Positions 27,292 through 36,441 are shown, counted from the stretch's first letter. The stretch: DNA of 64,000 nt from Lyngbya sp. PCC 8106 (GCF_000169095.1 NZ_AAVU01000010.1:62001-126000), one strand, 5' to 3'. A program made the numbers and translations. Notes: generated by a model from the sequence alone, not told the origin.

Positions 27292-28209
27292 TTATCCTAA
27301 TAAAACGGCAAGTAAAGCTTTTTGGGCGTGCATTCGATTTTCAGCTTGATCCCAAACTTTTGATTGTTTTCCTTCGATCACAGCGTCGGTAATTTCTTCT
27401 TCTCGGTGGGCGGGTAAACAATGCAAAACAATAGCATTATTAGCCGCTTTTGCCATTAATTGTTCATTAACTTGATAGGGTTGAAACTGAGGAATGCGGG
27501 TGCGGGCTTCTTCTTCTTGACCCATACTCGCCCAAACATCAGTATAGATAACGTGGGCATCTTTTGCCGCTTCTAGGGGGTTATCTGTAACGGTCACTTC
27601 GGTTTTGCTATGGGCAATTTCAGTCGCTTGATCAACAATATCACGATTGGGTTGATGATCAGCAGGAGCAGCAATTCTCACATTCATTCCCACCATTGCA
27701 CACCCTAACAGCAACGAATGTGCCATATTATTTGCACCATCGCCAAAATAGGTTAAGGTTAAACCCGAAAGCTTTCCAAAACATTCCTGAACGGTCATTA
27801 AATCTGCGAGAACTTGACAGGGATGTTCACGGTCTGTTAGAGCATTAATAACCGGAATTTGAGCATAGTCGGCGAAGGTTTCAATATCTTTTTGTTCAAA
27901 GGTACGAATCGCGATAATATCAAGATATCGATCCAACACTCGGGCTGTGTCTACTAAAGGTTCACCACGACTAACTTGAGTAACACTGGGGTTGAGATCA
28001 ATGACTTGTCCGCCCAACTGATACATGGCTACGGTAAAACTAACCCTTGTTCGAGTCGAAGCTTTAGAAAACATCAAGCCCAACACCTTATTGCGTTGAA
28101 CTTTTACCATTCCTGATTTGAGTTGCGATGCCAACTCCAGCAGCGAGTACAACTCATCGACACTCACATCAGCCAAACTGAGGAAATCTCGTCCTTTCAG
28201 TGATTCCAT
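27292..28209 (-). CDS. argF: Ornithine carbamoyltransferase
   Basis: 305 residues. The carbamoyl-phosphate site is STRTRVSF, followed by HPCQVLADL and GDGANNMAHSLL. The ornithine site is LHCLPAHREEEI near the C-terminus. The enzyme makes citrulline in arginine synthesis. Length is normal and no other arg gene is adjacent. The 464 bases upstream (28210-28673) separate it from the dihydrouridine synthase gene. Confidence 0.96.
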   Translation of the reverse strand: MESLKGRDFLSLADVSVDELYSLLELASQLKSGMVKVQRNKVLGLMFSKASTRTRVSFTVAMYQLGGQVIDLNPSVTQVSRGEPLVDTARVLDRYLDIIAIRTFEQKDIETFADYAQIPVINALTDREHPCQVLADLMTVQECFGKLSGLTLTYFGDGANNMAHSLLLGCAMVGMNVRIAAPADHQPNRDIVDQATEIAHSKTEVTVTDNPLEAAKDAHVIYTDVWASMGQEEEARTRIPQFQPYQVNEQLMAKAANNAIVLHCLPAHREEEITDAVIEGKQSKVWDQAENRMHAQKALLAVLLG

Positions 28210-28673
28210 AGTCGCCCTGTCAATTTTCCGTGTTCAGTGAAACGTTGGTATTCGCTCACTCATTCTCGTGTCATTTTAATAGATTAAAGTTGATCGCGAT
28301 CGTGAACTTTATACAAAACTCGGAATTTCTCAGGGAATAGGGGTATTTGGGGAAAGCCTATTTACTCGACCCTTTTCCCCATTCTATAAATGATCTCAGA
28401 TTCGGAGGTGTGTAGGGGTTGACGCCTGGCGGCTCATTCTGATAAATTATGAATAGTATTTTTTATAATCGAGTGTTGAACAAAATATTTTTATCACAAC
28501 CATCCCATTGTATGATAGTACCCTAAGCAACCCGAAAAAGTCAAGAGAGTCTGCCGAAAAAAATCGCGAAATTTCCGGGAAAAACGAGTTTGAGCGCAAA
28601 GTGCGGTCTTGGTGGTTTCCATCAAGGAGCAACTTTGCAAGAGAAGGCAATGAATAATGAATAATTGTCTTCC
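28210..28673. other. Intergenic stretch between dus and argF
   Basis: No gene is recognised. GGGGAAA at 28349-28355 and TTTTCCCC at 28373-28380 can pair as a hairpin. A TATGAT box at 28511-28516 could be a -10 element for a plus-strand transcript, but no convincing -35 is seen. The 28520-28660 part has little similarity to coding sequence and contains CGCAAAGTGCGG and ACCACCAAG-like short pairings. It could hold an unknown small RNA. Confidence 0.35.
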
Positions 28674-29708
28674 CTATGTCCCCTGTTCCCTGTCCCCTGT
28701 TGGTTCTAAAATAGCGATCGCTCTATCAATTAAATCACAACCCTGTTCTACAGACTCAATTTTCGCCAATTGGTTACGGAGTTCATTCGCCCCTGCAAAC
28801 CCTTTCGCATACCAAGTCATGTGTTTGCGAGATTGATAAATTCCCCGTTCTCCTTTATATTCACCTAAAGCCTTGAGATGTTCTTTGGCGCATAGCAGAC
28901 GTTCCATAATATTGGCGCCTGGTTTCACTTCTCCCGTCTTCAAAAACGCATCAATTTCACCGACTAAAAACGGATATCCCAACGTTCCCCGCGAACACAT
29001 CACCCCATCAGCGCCCGTTAACTGCAAACAATCGATAGCACTTTCGACGGAAATAATATCACCATTGGCAATCACGGGAATAGAAAGAATTTGCTTAACT
29101 TTAGCAATCCATTCCCAGTTTGCCTTACCATTATACCCGGCAGCGCGAGTTCGAGCGTGAATTGTGATCATCGCAGCGCCCGAGTCTTCCATACGTTTAG
29201 CGAAGTCGAGAATATTAATTTCGTTGTCATCCCAACCAATGCGAGTTTTTACCGTCACCGGAACGTTAACCGCCTCGACAACCGACTGTACAATGGCTTC
29301 AGCAACTTTTGGCTGTCGCAACAACGACGAACCCCCGCCTTTTTTGGTGATTTTATTCACCGGACATCCCATGTTAATATCAACGGTATTGGCGCCTTCA
29401 GTAACCGCACGTTGGGCAGCTTCGGCGAGAAAATCAGGCCGACAGTCAAACAGTTGTATACTAATAGGGCGCTCGTTGGGGTCAACTTCCATCATTTGCG
29501 GAAGTTCTTCGAGATGACGAACTTGGGAAGCATGAACCATCTCAGTATACATCATCGACTCTGGGGCATATCGCCGCACTAAGCGCCGAAATACCAAGTC
29601 TGTGACACCCGATAACGGGGACTGAAGCACTCGACTATTCACCTCAACCGAACCAATTTTGAGGGGAGTGGATAAAAATTGTTGAAGTTGCGGGGAGAGA
29701 ACAGACAT
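28674..29708 (-). CDS. dus: tRNA-dihydrouridine synthase (DusB-like)
   Basis: 344 residues, an FMN-binding TIM barrel. The proton-donor cysteine is in NMGCPVNKITKKGGGSSLL. The FMN phosphate region is IPVIANGDI and GVMCSRGTLGYPF. The N-terminal SPLSGVTDLVFRRLVRRY is typical. It reduces uridine in tRNA D-loops. The last residues (PTGDREQGT) are encoded by a GGGAACAG/GGGGACAG short tandem repeat, so the natural C-terminus has been altered by repeat sequence. Confidence 0.92.
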   Translation of the reverse strand: MSVLSPQLQQFLSTPLKIGSVEVNSRVLQSPLSGVTDLVFRRLVRRYAPESMMYTEMVHASQVRHLEELPQMMEVDPNERPISIQLFDCRPDFLAEAAQRAVTEGANTVDINMGCPVNKITKKGGGSSLLRQPKVAEAIVQSVVEAVNVPVTVKTRIGWDDNEINILDFAKRMEDSGAAMITIHARTRAAGYNGKANWEWIAKVKQILSIPVIANGDIISVESAIDCLQLTGADGVMCSRGTLGYPFLVGEIDAFLKTGEVKPGANIMERLLCAKEHLKALGEYKGERGIYQSRKHMTWYAKGFAGANELRNQLAKIESVEQGCDLIDRAIAILEPTGDREQGT

Positions 29709-29867
29709 AGTTTGAGTGTTAGGAGAAAAAGAATTTTAAGTAGAAACTAATGTTCTTGCCTATGAAGTCATTTTAATATTTTTAAAGCTATTTTTCATCT
29801 CAAACAAGTCCTCTCCCCATCAACTTCGGTAATTTTTAACAGAGGCTTAGGGAGAAAGGTCAAACCC

Positions 29868-29922
29868 AAAACTGCATCACTCAACACCCCTCAGACATAA
29901 GAGATAATGAACTTGGCATAAC
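29868..29922. repeat. 55-bp direct repeat, left copy, beside hicBA
   Basis: This segment matches 30641-30695 at 51 of 55 positions in the same orientation (mismatches at positions 10, 34, 50 and 52 of the unit). The two copies flank the hicB-hicA module with a spacing of 773 bases. Confidence 0.9.
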
Positions 29923-30005
29923 TAAACATCCCCCAAATCTAACGTTAGGAAATACCAAGCCGACGCTTGACTTCATCTAAAGAAATAGTTTCTGTTAGCA
30001 TTTGA

Positions 30006-30230
30006 TTAGCGATTTTCGAGCATCTCCTCAACAGTCATCTTAATATCGCTGGCAATTTTTTTCAGCAAGGTTGGTGAAATATCTTGTCCTTTGTGAAAAG
30101 GTACGGTTGTTCCTCGACCATCCTCATGGCGGAATTGCTTATGTGAACCTTTCTGGCGAACTTCAACAAATCCCAAATTTTCCAATATGCGAACAACTTC
30201 TTGAGGTTTTAGAATTGGAATATTGCTCAT
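30006..30230 (-). CDS. hicA: HicA-type mRNA interferase toxin (second module)
   Basis: 74 residues. The HicA fold is visible as KPQEVVRILENLGFVEVRQ, then the catalytic histidine in KGSHKQFRHEDGR, then TTVPFHKGQDISPTLLKKI. It overlaps the upstream hicB by four bases. It differs clearly from the HicA at 12064, so this is a separate family line and not a recent copy. Only five bases after its stop, an 18-codon minus-strand frame begins (30001-29945) that may be a fragment of something else. Confidence 0.9.
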   Translation of the reverse strand: MSNIPILKPQEVVRILENLGFVEVRQKGSHKQFRHEDGRGTTVPFHKGQDISPTLLKKIASDIKMTVEEMLENR

Positions 30231-30439
30231 GCTGAATGAATGATAATTTGTTGTGTGCCGACAAACTGAGTCTCAAAGGTAACATCTTCTTCGAGTAGCA
30301 TTTTTATAACTTCTGTTAAATTATCTTGAAGTTCATCAAGGGTTTTTCCTTGAGAATGGGCGCCCGGAAAACCGGGAACATAACCGACATAAAGTTGGGT
30401 GTCAGGGTCTTTTTCTACAATTGCTGTAAATGTTTTCAT
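30227..30439 (-). CDS. hicB: HicB-type antitoxin (second module)
   Basis: 70 residues: MKTFTAIVEKDPDTQLYVG, YVPGFPGAHSQGKTLDELQD, then a helix LTEVIKMLLEED. This is the short HicB form without a DNA-binding domain. It is transcribed before its toxin, the reverse of the module at 11840-12291. The module lies between 55-bp direct repeats. Confidence 0.9.
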   Translation of the reverse strand: MKTFTAIVEKDPDTQLYVGYVPGFPGAHSQGKTLDELQDNLTEVIKMLLEEDVTFETQFVGTQQIIIHSA

Positions 30440-30604
30440 TGGGTTAACGTCAATTTAGATATTTATTTAAAGCCAAAGCCGTGCTAACTGCAATTATAAT
30501 TAGTCTCGGCTGAACCTGGGACTGTTGATAAATGGCGAGGGGGGTCAAAACTTAGAAAAACCTCTCCCCCAACCCCTCTCCTACGAGGCGAGGGGAGTTC
30601 AATT

Positions 30605-30640
30605 TTCTTCCCTCCTTTCAGGGGGGACTGAGGGGGGTCA
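30605..30640. repeat. C-run/G-run repeat upstream of the CHAT gene
   Basis: A segment with CTTCCCTCC then CAGGGGGGACTGAGGGGGG, the same family as at 1405-1501 and 33165-33200. A GGGGGGTCAAAAC string occurs both near 30539 and at 30634-30646, so this 5' region is built from short repeats. In-frame codons from 30525 run through it, but the signal-peptide start at 30705 is preferred. Confidence 0.65.
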
Positions 30641-30695
30641 AAACTGCATAACTCAACACCCCTCAGACATAAGTGATAATGAACTTGGCGTGACT
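30641..30695. repeat. 55-bp direct repeat, right copy, beside hicBA
   Basis: Partner of 29868-29922 (51 of 55 identical). It ends ten bases before the preferred start codon of the CHAT gene, so it lies in that gene's leader. Confidence 0.9.
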
Positions 30696-30704
30696 CTCTA
30701 CCCC

Positions 30705-33700
30705 ATGAAGCGAACTTCTCTCAACCCCTTCCTCTGGCTAACGGTTTTTGTTGGATGTTCTGGACTATTAACGGCAATACCTCCTGTTATCGGACAGACA
30801 AATTCTGCTGTATTATTAGTTCAACAGTCCGATGAACTCGAAGAAGCCAACCGACTCGAACAACAGGCTGTTCAACTCTATCAACAAGGAAAATATAACG
30901 AAGCCATACCCATACTCAAACGGGTTCTAGAAATTATAGAAAGACTTTTAGGAGAAAACCATCCCGATGTTGCCCAAAGCCTCAACAACTTAGCAATACT
31001 CTACCGTGACCAAGGACGCTACAGTGAAGCTGAACCCCTCTTCCAACGTTCCTTAACTATCTATGAGAAAGCCTTGGGAGAAAATCATCCCGATGTTGCA
31101 CAAAGCCTCAACAACTTAGCACAACTCTACTACTCCCAAGGACGCTACAGTGAAGCCGAACCCCTCCATCAACGTTCTTTAGCGATTCGCGAGAAAGCTT
31201 TGGGAGAAAATCATCCCGATGTTGCTACCAGCCTCAACAACTTAGCACAACTCTACGACTCCCAAGGACGCTACAGTGAAGCCGAACCCCTCTACCGACG
31301 TTCCTTAGCGATTCTTGAGAAAGCTTTAGGAGAAAACCATCCCGATGTTGCTACCAGCCTCAACAACTTGGCAACACTCTATGTTTCCCAAGGACGCTAC
31401 GACAAAGCCGAACCCCTCTACCGACGTTCCTTCGATATTTATGAGAAAGCTTTGGGAAAAGACCATTCCCTTGTCGCACTCAGCCTCAACAACTTGGCAT
31501 TACTTTACGACTCCCAAGGACGCTACGATGAAGCCGAACCCCTCTACCAACGTTCCTTAGCCATCTACGAGAAAGCCCTCGGAACTGAACATCCCGATGT
31601 TGCCACCAGCCTCAACAACTTGGCATCACTTTACGACTCCCAAGGACGCTACGATGAAGCCGAACCCCTTTACGAACGTTCCTTAGCGATTTGGGAGAAA
31701 GCCTTGGGCGAAAATCATCCCGATGTTGCACTCAGCCTCAACAACTTAGCATCACTTTACGACTCCCAAGGACGCTACGATGAAGCCGAACCCCTCTATC
31801 AACGTTCTTTAGCGATTTGGGAAAAAACTTTAGGAGAAAATCATCCCTCTGTCGCACAAAGCCTCAACAACTTGGCATCACTTTACAACTCCCAAGGACG
31901 CTACGACAAAGCCGAACCCCTAATCCAACGTTCCTTAGCGATTCGCGAGAAAGCCTTGGGAGAAAATCATCCCTCAGTCGCCACCAGCCTCAATAACTTA
32001 GCAATACTCTACCATTTCCAAGGACGCTACGACAAAGCCGAACCCCTAATCCAACGTTCTTTAGCTATCTGGGAGAAAGCCTTGGGAGAAAACCATCCTT
32101 CGGTCGCCGCCAGCCTCAATAACTTAGCATCATTTTATCTATCTCAAGGAGACACAACTCAAGCGATGAATTTTCTGAGTCGGGGACTAGAAGTTCAAGA
32201 ACAAAACCTGAATGTTCTTTTAGCAACAGGTTCGGAACGTCAGAAACAAGACTCGATGAAAACAGTTTTAGGGACGACTTATGCTACTGTTTCTCTGCAT
32301 ATTAAAGATGCACAGAAGAACTCAGAAGCGGCACGTTTAGCCCTCACAACTATTCTCCGTCGCAAAGGTCGGATTTTGGATGTAATGACTGATAACTTAC
32401 AACTGTTAAGAGAAAATATCACGCCTGAAAATCAACAATTTCTCGATGAATTAGCCGCAGTTAGAACTGAATTGGCGACTCTGATTTACAACCAGCCTGA
32501 AAATATCCCCGAAGAACAATACCGTCAACAAGTTGCCAATTTAAGACAAAAATCGGAGCAACTCGAAGCCGAACTTTCTCGCCGCAGCGCCGAATTTAGA
32601 ACCCTTTCAGAACCCGTTACCGTGGAAGCGGTACAACAGTTGATTCCCGAAGATGCGGCGTTAGTTGAATTTGTGTTGTATGATCCTTTTGATGGGAAAG
32701 CTGATAACTTTCACTATGCGGCTTATATACTCAAGTCTTCCGGTGAACCGCAATGGGTTGATTTGGGAGAAGCCGAACCCATTCACAAAGCGGCTTTCTT
32801 TCGTTTCAATTTAGCCCTAAAAGACAAAAAAGATGCTTTCATGGGAAATTCCAATCAAGTTAAACAAACCGGACGAAAACTTGATGAACTTCTCATGCAA
32901 CCCATTCGAGAAAAGTTGGGGAATGTTAATCATATTATCATCTCACCGGATGCCCAGTTAAATTTGATTCCGTTTGCGGCGTTGGTTGATGAGAATAATC
33001 AATATTTACTGGAAACTTATAAAATTACTTATCTCACAACGGGACGAGATTTAATTCGTTTCCAACTCGAATATTCTCACAAACAACCGCCCGTTATTGT
33101 TGCTAACCCAGATTATGATAAACCCGGAGAACCGACAACCGTTGCTGTTTCAAAAAACTCTGAAATTTCCCCTCAAACTTGGGGGGACAGAGGGGGGCTA
33201 TCCCAAACTCGCGGAATGAATCAACTTTCTAGAGGGGTTGAGATGAGTTTTGGGGCGTTACCGGGAACGGCTGAAGAAGCAAGGGTAATTGCACCGTTAT
33301 TGTCTGATGTGACGTTATTTACCCAATCTCAAGCCACAGAAAATGTCGTTAAACAGTTGCAAGCACCGAATATTTTACATATTGCGACTCACGGCTTTTT
33401 CTTAAAAAATCTCCCGAGAGTTGAACCGGATAATACTTTTGGTTTAATCTCAGAAAACACTCAACAAAATACCCCAATTCAAGAAAATCCTTTAGTGCGT
33501 TCAGGGTTAGCATTCGCCGGGTTTAATCCTCGTGATAGTGGTTCAGAAGATGGGGTATTAACAGCGTTGGAAGTGGCAAATTTAAAGCTACGCGGTACAA
33601 AGTTAGTCGTATTATCGGCTTGTGAAACGGGGTTAGGAGAGATTGAAAACGGAGAAGGGGTTTATGGTTTACGTCGTGCGTTTACGTTGGCGGGGGCGGA

Positions 33701-33908
33701 AAGTTTATTAATGAGTTTGTGGACGGTTAGCGATGAAGGAACGAAGGAATTAATGATTAAATATTATCAACGGTTACTGCAAAATCAAGGGCGTTCAGAG
33801 GCTTGGCGTCAAACTCAGTTAGAGATGTTAAATTCTCAAGATTATCAACATCCCTATTTTTGGGCGGCGTTTGTTCCGGTAGGAGATTGGACACCGATGG
33901 AAAATTGA
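30705..33908 (+). CDS. Secreted or anchored TPR-CHAT protein (caspase-like peptidase domain)
   Basis: 1067 residues from ATG 30705, chosen because it opens with a signal-like stretch (PFLWLTVFVGCSGLLTAI). One divergent TPR is followed by ten 42-residue kinesin-light-chain type TPRs (about residues 83-502). The C-terminal CHAT domain (about 760-1065) has the caspase-like dyad, with His896 in ILHIATHGFF and Cys973 in VVLSACETGLG. An insert near residues 823-835 comes from a G-run repeat kept in frame. CHAT proteins are common in cyanobacteria; some are proteases of defence or death pathways, but most have unknown roles. No type III CRISPR gene is present, so a Craspase-like role is not supported. 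Confidence 0.88.
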   Translation: MKRTSLNPFLWLTVFVGCSGLLTAIPPVIGQTNSAVLLVQQSDELEEANRLEQQAVQLYQQGKYNEAIPILKRVLEIIERLLGENHPDVAQSLNNLAILYRDQGRYSEAEPLFQRSLTIYEKALGENHPDVAQSLNNLAQLYYSQGRYSEAEPLHQRSLAIREKALGENHPDVATSLNNLAQLYDSQGRYSEAEPLYRRSLAILEKALGENHPDVATSLNNLATLYVSQGRYDKAEPLYRRSFDIYEKALGKDHSLVALSLNNLALLYDSQGRYDEAEPLYQRSLAIYEKALGTEHPDVATSLNNLASLYDSQGRYDEAEPLYERSLAIWEKALGENHPDVALSLNNLASLYDSQGRYDEAEPLYQRSLAIWEKTLGENHPSVAQSLNNLASLYNSQGRYDKAEPLIQRSLAIREKALGENHPSVATSLNNLAILYHFQGRYDKAEPLIQRSLAIWEKALGENHPSVAASLNNLASFYLSQGDTTQAMNFLSRGLEVQEQNLNVLLATGSERQKQDSMKTVLGTTYATVSLHIKDAQKNSEAARLALTTILRRKGRILDVMTDNLQLLRENITPENQQFLDELAAVRTELATLIYNQPENIPEEQYRQQVANLRQKSEQLEAELSRRSAEFRTLSEPVTVEAVQQLIPEDAALVEFVLYDPFDGKADNFHYAAYILKSSGEPQWVDLGEAEPIHKAAFFRFNLALKDKKDAFMGNSNQVKQTGRKLDELLMQPIREKLGNVNHIIISPDAQLNLIPFAALVDENNQYLLETYKITYLTTGRDLIRFQLEYSHKQPPVIVANPDYDKPGEPTTVAVSKNSEISPQTWGDRGGLSQTRGMNQLSRGVEMSFGALPGTAEEARVIAPLLSDVTLFTQSQATENVVKQLQAPNILHIATHGFFLKNLPRVEPDNTFGLISENTQQNTPIQENPLVRSGLAFAGFNPRDSGSEDGVLTALEVANLKLRGTKLVVLSACETGLGEIENGEGVYGLRRAFTLAGAESLLMSLWTVSDEGTKELMIKYYQRLLQNQGRSEAWRQTQLEMLNSQDYQHPYFWAAFVPVGDWTPMEN
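30951..32210 (+). repeat. Ten tandem 126-bp units encoding TPRs
   Basis: Each unit encodes 42 residues beginning GENHP or a close variant and containing SLNNLA...QGRY...AEPL. DNA similarity between neighbouring units is high, so unequal exchange is likely to change the repeat number between strains. Confidence 0.93.
33165..33200 (+). repeat. G-run repeat inside the CHAT reading frame
   Basis: TTTCCCCTCAAACTTGGGGGG followed by ACAGAGGGGGG matches the palindromic repeat family at 1405-1501. It is translated as part of the CHAT protein (SPQTWGDRGG) without frame loss, in what is likely a surface loop. Confidence 0.7.
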
Positions 33909-33941
33909 AATATTATTTAATTTGTATTTTATGTTTTCAGA

Positions 33942-34685
33942 TTATAAGCTATCAGGATCAATATTTAACTCTCGGAGTTTAGCGGCTAGTTTTTCTGTTT
34001 GTTGTCGTTCAAGTTCGAGTTGTTGTTGTGTGGTTTGGGCTGTTTCTTCGGCTGTAATTGCCCTTTGTTCAGCAGTTTGGGCTGCTTCTTCGGGTGTGGG
34101 AACTAATACCCATTCTGGCGTAAAAAATCTCAATTTATGTTCATAAATTCCGATAAAAAGTTGTAGCTGTTGACTCCAAAGCCATCCCTGTTCGTTGGGG
34201 TGAATGTCTTGATATTTGCCATCAACTAAGTGAAATCCCTGAAATTCTAGAGTGTCTGGAGAAAACCAAAAATAGTCGGGTGTTCGGAAGATTTCTTGAT
34301 AGATTTGTTTTTTCTCATTCCGATCTACTTTTGCGGTTGAATTGGATAATAGTTCGATAATAACGTGAGGATATTTGCCGTCTTCTTCCCAAACTACCCA
34401 ACTTTTTCGGGGTTTACGTTCGGTGTTTAATACAACAAAAAAATCAGGCCCGCGAAAGTATTCTGATTTGTTTTGATTCGGACTATAATAAATAGTTAGA
34501 TTTCCCGCTGCAAAATAATCTTCTTTGTCTTTCCATAGCCAGTCTAAACATTTTAGCAGTAACAATAATTGTTGTAGATGTAAATAACTTTCCAAAGGTA
34601 ACTCCTGACTTTCTAAGTCACTCGGGGGATATTCTATTTCTACCCATTCTTGTTGGGAATTTTCCAAGTATTGAGCTATGGTCAT
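33942..34685 (-). CDS. Uma2 family (DUF820) PD-(D/E)XK nuclease-like protein
   Basis: 247 residues. The nuclease-like core shows GPDFFVVLNTE, then KYPHVIIELLSNST, then DYFWFSPDTLEFQGF and the family end GWLWSQQLQLFIGI. A C-terminal coiled coil rich in A/E/Q (AAQTAEQRAITAEETAQT) ends in LRELNIDPDSL, a usual tail of this family. Cyanobacteria carry tens of Uma2 genes; their role is unknown, and a link to mobile DNA is only suspected. Confidence 0.88.
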   Translation of the reverse strand: MTIAQYLENSQQEWVEIEYPPSDLESQELPLESYLHLQQLLLLLKCLDWLWKDKEDYFAAGNLTIYYSPNQNKSEYFRGPDFFVVLNTERKPRKSWVVWEEDGKYPHVIIELLSNSTAKVDRNEKKQIYQEIFRTPDYFWFSPDTLEFQGFHLVDGKYQDIHPNEQGWLWSQQLQLFIGIYEHKLRFFTPEWVLVPTPEEAAQTAEQRAITAEETAQTTQQQLELERQQTEKLAAKLRELNIDPDSL

Positions 34686-34786
34686 GGTGTTCTCCCGTTG
34701 TATCTCTGAAGTTTATTAATCTAGTTTTTATCATAGCTTATGGATGAAATATCAGGGCGCAAGACTTACGCCCTCCTGGTGTTTAA

Positions 34787-35659
34787 TCAAGCTATTTTTA
34801 GGGTTTTTGCGGCTTCTAATAAATGCTGATGAACCGACTCCGAAGCCGCCACTAATAAACCGGGACGACTGTAATTTTCACAGGTGTTTAAAGGAGGGGG
34901 AACACTTCCGTCATGGGTGGTAACAATACATCCGGCTTCTTGGGCTAAAAATGCCAATGCAGCCCCATCGATAAATTTACCCGCCCGAATTACTGTTCCA
35001 CAAACACAACCACTTAAAATACCGTTATGGTTGGGAATTTGAGCATCAGAACTGTAGTCATTTCCGACATCAATAACATCATAATTTTTCTGGAGTAAAG
35101 GTTTAAATTCACTCATTCCCCATCCGAGTAAAATGATCGGTTCTGTTGACTCTAATTTAACCGGAACACAAGCGTCTAAGTCGTCTTCAAGATAACCTGT
35201 AAACGTTCCTTCACCTCGCAGTGCATAATAATAGGTATTTAAAGCCGGAGAAATAGCTAATACGGCTTCAAATTCATCACTGTTGAGAACGGTGAGAATA
35301 ATTTGATAGTTGTTGTGTCCGTCCATATAAAACTTCGTGCCATCAATGGGGTCTAGTGTAACTAAATAATCCCCTTTTTCTCCGAGTTCAATACTGCGAA
35401 AATATTTGGTATTTCCAGACTGTTCATGTTCTTCTCCATAAAAACGAATATTTGGAAAAGTTCCTAAAAGGGCGACTTCAACTAAAGTTTGAATAGACAA
35501 GTCGGCGTCAGTTAAGGCTTCAGCGAAGAAGTTATCTCCGTCTTTGTTTGGAAGGGCGCGAATAAGAGGCTGAAGTTGACGCGCATAACCCGCAGCGACT
35601 CGCAGATAGGGAAGTAGTGTTTCTAAAATTTGGCGAGGGGTTGGGGTTGGGTGAGACAT
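34787..35659 (-). CDS. Inositol monophosphatase-like / 3'(2'),5'-bisphosphate nucleotidase-like phosphatase
   Basis: 290 residues. The metal-binding motifs of the IMPase superfamily are present: GEEHEQSG (first acidic site), LDPIDGTKFYMDGHNNY (DPxDGT motif) and FIDGAALAFLAQEAGC near the C-terminus. Substrates in this superfamily include inositol phosphates, PAP and fructose 1,6-bisphosphate, and the choice cannot be made by eye. The protein is cytosolic and intact. It is followed by no co-directional neighbour within 100 bases. Confidence 0.82.
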   Translation of the reverse strand: MSHPTPTPRQILETLLPYLRVAAGYARQLQPLIRALPNKDGDNFFAEALTDADLSIQTLVEVALLGTFPNIRFYGEEHEQSGNTKYFRSIELGEKGDYLVTLDPIDGTKFYMDGHNNYQIILTVLNSDEFEAVLAISPALNTYYYALRGEGTFTGYLEDDLDACVPVKLESTEPIILLGWGMSEFKPLLQKNYDVIDVGNDYSSDAQIPNHNGILSGCVCGTVIRAGKFIDGAALAFLAQEAGCIVTTHDGSVPPPLNTCENYSRPGLLVAASESVHQHLLEAAKTLKIA

Positions 35660-35744
35660 AGCTTTGGGAAAAAGATGAAGTTCAACTCTAGCAAAGCATC
35701 TTCTTTTCGTTCTGACAAGTAGAAATAGAGGAGTTTAGGCGTTT

Positions 35745-35768
35745 AGAAGTTCAGAAGTTCAGAAGTTC
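35745..35768. repeat. Three tandem copies of AGAAGTTC
   Basis: A perfect 8-bp unit repeated three times in the divergent spacer before the small secreted protein gene. Confidence 0.85.
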
Positions 35769-35813
35769 AGCAAAAAAGATAGAATAGCTATACAATTATT
35801 TTTTTGATCTCTC

Positions 35814-36110
35814 GTGAAGTTTCTGACGACTCTCTTACTGTTGTTGTTGCTTTTGTTAACGTTTTCCCAACCTGCACAAGCTTCTCTGTGTCGCACTGTC
35901 AATGAGAACAGAATTTGTATTCTGAGTATTAAGCGTAGTGCTAAATATCATTGGGAATATCGAGCGTCTGTGAGTATTAATGGCAAAAAAACACCTGTTG
36001 AACTTTATAATTGTCGCAGACGGACTAAAATTGAGAGTTCGGGAAAAACGAAACGGTTTGATAAAAATGGAGCGGGTGAATTGATTTGTAGTTTGTTAGA
36101 ACAATCATAA
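35814..36110 (+). CDS. Small secreted protein of unknown function
   Basis: 98 residues, GTG start. A clear signal peptide (LLLLLLLLTFSQPAQAS) ends at an AQA-like site. The mature part of about 75 residues has four cysteines (LCRTVN, ICILSIK, YNCRRR, LICSLL), so two disulphides are possible. No family is recognised. Its stop is followed by about 330 bases before gatA. Confidence 0.65.
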   Translation: MKFLTTLLLLLLLLLTFSQPAQASLCRTVNENRICILSIKRSAKYHWEYRASVSINGKKTPVELYNCRRRTKIESSGKTKRFDKNGAGELICSLLEQS

Positions 36111-36441
36111 GTTAAAAGCGTTTATTCTGCCATCTTTTCTCTAATCTATTGATCAATCAGCGTCTTGATTGGGTTGAATGAATTGAGGAATGTTATATAA
36201 AACAACAGGATCAGCACGATGTTGAGTCAGGGGCATAACTTTCGGAATCTCAGTACAAATTTGGATTAATTTTAAATGATATCTGTTAAACTGAGTGATT
36301 AATGCTTTAGAATATAGTTGATTTGGCGACAGAGGGTTAGAGTTGAGCGATGAGATCACCTCAGAAATCAATTTAGAGAAAAATGATCTCCTATTTTTGG
36401 TAAACTCTGATCGATAGAAACTAACACAAAGAGGATAGGGA

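Noticed and set aside
29945..30001. 18-codon minus-strand frame (MLTETISLDEVKRRLGIS) just after hicA
   Set aside because: Too short and without family; may be a fragment or chance.
30705..33908. CHAT gene as part of a type III-E CRISPR (Craspase) system
   Set aside because: No cas gene or CRISPR array is present, and the signal-like N-terminus and TPR type differ.
36153..36440. Minus-strand open frame ending LTQHRADPVVLYNIPQFIQP that runs into the antisense of gatA
   Set aside because: The protein end looks plausible, but its nearest ATG lies inside gatA, no ribosome site is seen and I know no family. A short gene starting at a TTG near 36375 cannot be excluded.
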